Source: Burkholderiales bacterium (GTDB taxonomy: Bacteria > Pseudomonadota > Gammaproteobacteria > Burkholderiales > Burkholderiaceae_C). Taken from it: 64,000 bases of DNA. The first letter of the stretch is position 1. Every line of letters starts with the position of its first letter. Below are positions 62,512 through 64,000 of this stretch, in pieces. The DNA lies in contig JADJCH010000002.1 of the NCBI GenBank assembly GCA_016703325.1, positions 62,001-126,000 of the forward strand, given 5' to 3'. The position numbers and the translations under genes were made by a program. Under the pieces are notes generated by a model. It saw only the letters and a list, made by a program, of their open reading frames with translations. It was not told the DNA's origin and did not search any database.

Positions 62512-62589
62512 AGCGGCTTGGGCGGGTGAGTTGGTTGGCGCGGCTGACCGGGTTCAGCCGCCCAGCACATGCGGATGAAGCAGGAGCCG

Positions 62590-63321
62590 ATGATGGACAA
62601 TGAGGTGCTGCTGCGCCTGGAGGGCGTGAGCAAGTCCTATGGCGCGCTGAAGGTCACCGACGACCTGAGCTTCTCGCTGCGCGAGGGCGAGGCGCTGGGC
62701 GTGCTCGGCCCCAACGGCGCGGGCAAGTCGACGATGTTCAACCTGATCACCGGGGACGTGCGGCCCGACGTCGGGCGGGTGGTCTACCAGGGGCGGGACA
62801 TCACCGCGCTGGCGCCCTCGGCGCGCTGCCGGCTCGGCATCGGTCGCTCCTACCAGGTGCCGCACCCGCTAGCGGGCATGACGGTGTTCGAGAACCTGCT
62901 GGTGGCTGCCCTCTACGGCGCCGGGCTGGAAGAGGGCGCCGCCAACGCCCACTGCGTGGCGGTGCTGGACCAGACCGGCCTGGCCCACCGCGCCAACCAG
63001 CTGGCCGGCGCGCTGACGCTGCTGGACCGCAAGCGGCTGGAGCTGGCGCGCGCGCTGGCCACGCGGCCCAAGCTGCTGCTGCTCGACGAGATCGCCGGCG
63101 GGCTGACCGACCACGAGGCGCAGGCGCTGGTGCAGACCATCCGCGACATCCGCGCGCAGGGTGTGTCCATCGTCTGGATCGAGCACGTGGTGCACGCGCT
63201 GCTGGCGGTGGTGGACCGGCTCATCGTCATCCACTTCGGCGCCCTGCTGACCGAGGGGCCGCCGGCCGAGGTGATGGCCAGCGCCGCGGTGCGCGAGGTC
63301 TACATGGGGGTGGAGGCATGA
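62590..63321 (+). CDS. ABC transporter ATP-binding protein (LivG-like)
   Basis: A 243-residue ATPase: Walker A GPNGAGKSTMFNL, Walker B LLLLDEIAGGL, H-loop IEHVVHALL. The signature is ALTLLDRKR, degenerate compared with LSxGQ (LivG proteins often have LSYGQQR), so the LSGGQ motif is poor. ATG 62590 or 62593 follows AGGAG; in-frame ATGs further up lack spacing. It overlaps the next gene by 4 nt. Confidence 0.88.
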   Translation: MMDNEVLLRLEGVSKSYGALKVTDDLSFSLREGEALGVLGPNGAGKSTMFNLITGDVRPDVGRVVYQGRDITALAPSARCRLGIGRSYQVPHPLAGMTVFENLLVAALYGAGLEEGAANAHCVAVLDQTGLAHRANQLAGALTLLDRKRLELARALATRPKLLLLDEIAGGLTDHEAQALVQTIRDIRAQGVSIVWIEHVVHALLAVVDRLIVIHFGALLTEGPPAEVMASAAVREVYMGVEA

Positions 63322-64000
63322 CGGCCGTGACCTCCAGCGTTGCGCTGCTGAGTACCCAGGGGCTCGTGAGCCACTACGGCGACTTCCAGGCCCTGTTCGG
63401 CATCGACTTCACCGTCGCCGCGGGCGAGGTGGTGGCCATCATCGGCGCCAACGGCGCGGGCAAGTCCACCTTCCTGCGCAGCCTGGTCGGCCTGAACCGG
63501 GTGGCGCCGGCGATGGTGGCCTGGGAGGGCCAGCCCATCGGCGGGCGCGCGCCCTTCGACATCGTGCGCCTGGGCATCGCGCTGGTGCCCGAGGGGCGCC
63601 GGCTCTTCCCCAGCCTGAGCGTGGAGGAGAACCTTCGCCTGGGTGCCCACCCCGGGCGGCCTGGGCCCTGGAATCTGGAGCGCCTCTACACGCTCTTCCC
63701 GGTGCTCGCGGAACGCCGAAAACAGCCGGGCACCGCGCTGTCGGGCGGGCAGCAGCAGATGGTGGCGATTGGCCGCGCGCTGATGTCCAACCCGCGTCTG
63801 CTGCTGTGCGACGAGATCTCGCTGGGCCTGGCGCCGCTGGTGATCCGCGACATCTACGCCCGATTGCCCCAGGTGCTCGAAGGCGGCACCGCGGTGGTGG
63901 TGGTCGAGCAGGACATCGGCCAGGCGCAGCGCGTGGCCGACCGCATCTACTGCTTCCAGGAAGGTCGGGTCTCGCTTACCGGAGCGGCCGACGCCCTGAC
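63318..64000 (+). CDS. ABC transporter ATP-binding protein (LivF-like), 3' end outside window
   Basis: The first 227 residues are visible: Walker A GANGAGKSTFLRS, signature LSGGQQQMVAIGRALM, Walker B LLLCDEISLGLAP and VVEQDIGQAQRVADR, all LivF-like. It is coupled to the LivG-like gene (ATGA). The LivH/LivM permeases are not in the window and are expected just downstream. Confidence 0.92.
   Translation, partial: MTAVTSSVALLSTQGLVSHYGDFQALFGIDFTVAAGEVVAIIGANGAGKSTFLRSLVGLNRVAPAMVAWEGQPIGGRAPFDIVRLGIALVPEGRRLFPSLSVEENLRLGAHPGRPGPWNLERLYTLFPVLAERRKQPGTALSGGQQQMVAIGRALMSNPRLLLCDEISLGLAPLVIRDIYARLPQVLEGGTAVVVVEQDIGQAQRVADRIYCFQEGRVSLTGAADAL

Overview
The window is very GC-rich, densely coded chromosomal DNA of a betaproteobacterium, most likely in the Burkholderiales (Rubrivivax/Leptothrix/Ideonella/Sphaerotilus type). 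This is inferred from codon use, the system I cytochrome c maturation operon, the kinase-phosphatase-rph-rdgB-hemW block opposite yicC-gmk-rpoZ-spoT, and the IclR/LysR aromatic catabolic genes at the right end. No database search was possible, so the taxon is a judgement.

Layout. 1-3794 is a metal(loid) resistance locus. arsR, an arsI-like lyase and an arsenate-type GAPDH run leftward. Diverging from arsR are an ECF sigma factor, an ArsP/UPF0718 permease and a thioredoxin-like protein. 3832-10459 is a complete ccmABCDEFGHI operon. 10601-12046 is a worn-down mobile remnant (3' part of a P4-type integrase, a MazEF-like toxin-antitoxin pair, a truncated antitoxin-like ORF) next to tRNA-Ser(CGA) and serS. 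13631-17123 holds ispH, fkpB, radC, an Smr protein and a truncated globin. 17248-21910 is a motility and signalling block (FlhG-like ATPase, diguanylate cyclase, cheR, cheD, cheB). 21964-31867 is housekeeping and stress: hemW, rdgB, rph, a PP2C phosphatase and Ser/Thr kinase, then yicC, gmk, rpoZ, spoT and greB.

32166-38853 is the most unusual part. A MerR-like HTH fused to a degenerate receiver, a histidine-kinase-like protein with no phospho-accepting His, a single-domain response regulator and a LOV (blue-light) histidine kinase sit in one tight array. A conventional OmpR/HAMP-kinase pair follows. 38866-50924 holds MATE transport, c-di-GMP, purN, rsmB, a fatty acid desaturase, a FimV-like protein, rpmB-rpmG, trxB and a Crp-family regulator.

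50991-64000 is aromatic catabolism. An IclR regulator diverges from a metal-site-altered MBL protein and fumarylacetoacetase. A LysR regulator diverges from a hydroquinone ring-cleavage pathway: two-subunit hydroquinone 1,2-dioxygenase, 4-hydroxymuconic semialdehyde dehydrogenase, 3-oxoadipate CoA-transferase and maleylacetate reductase. A Liv-type ABC uptake system follows and is cut by the window end. Together these would take hydroquinone to 3-oxoadipyl-CoA. The genes making hydroquinone, the final thiolase and the ABC permeases are not in view.
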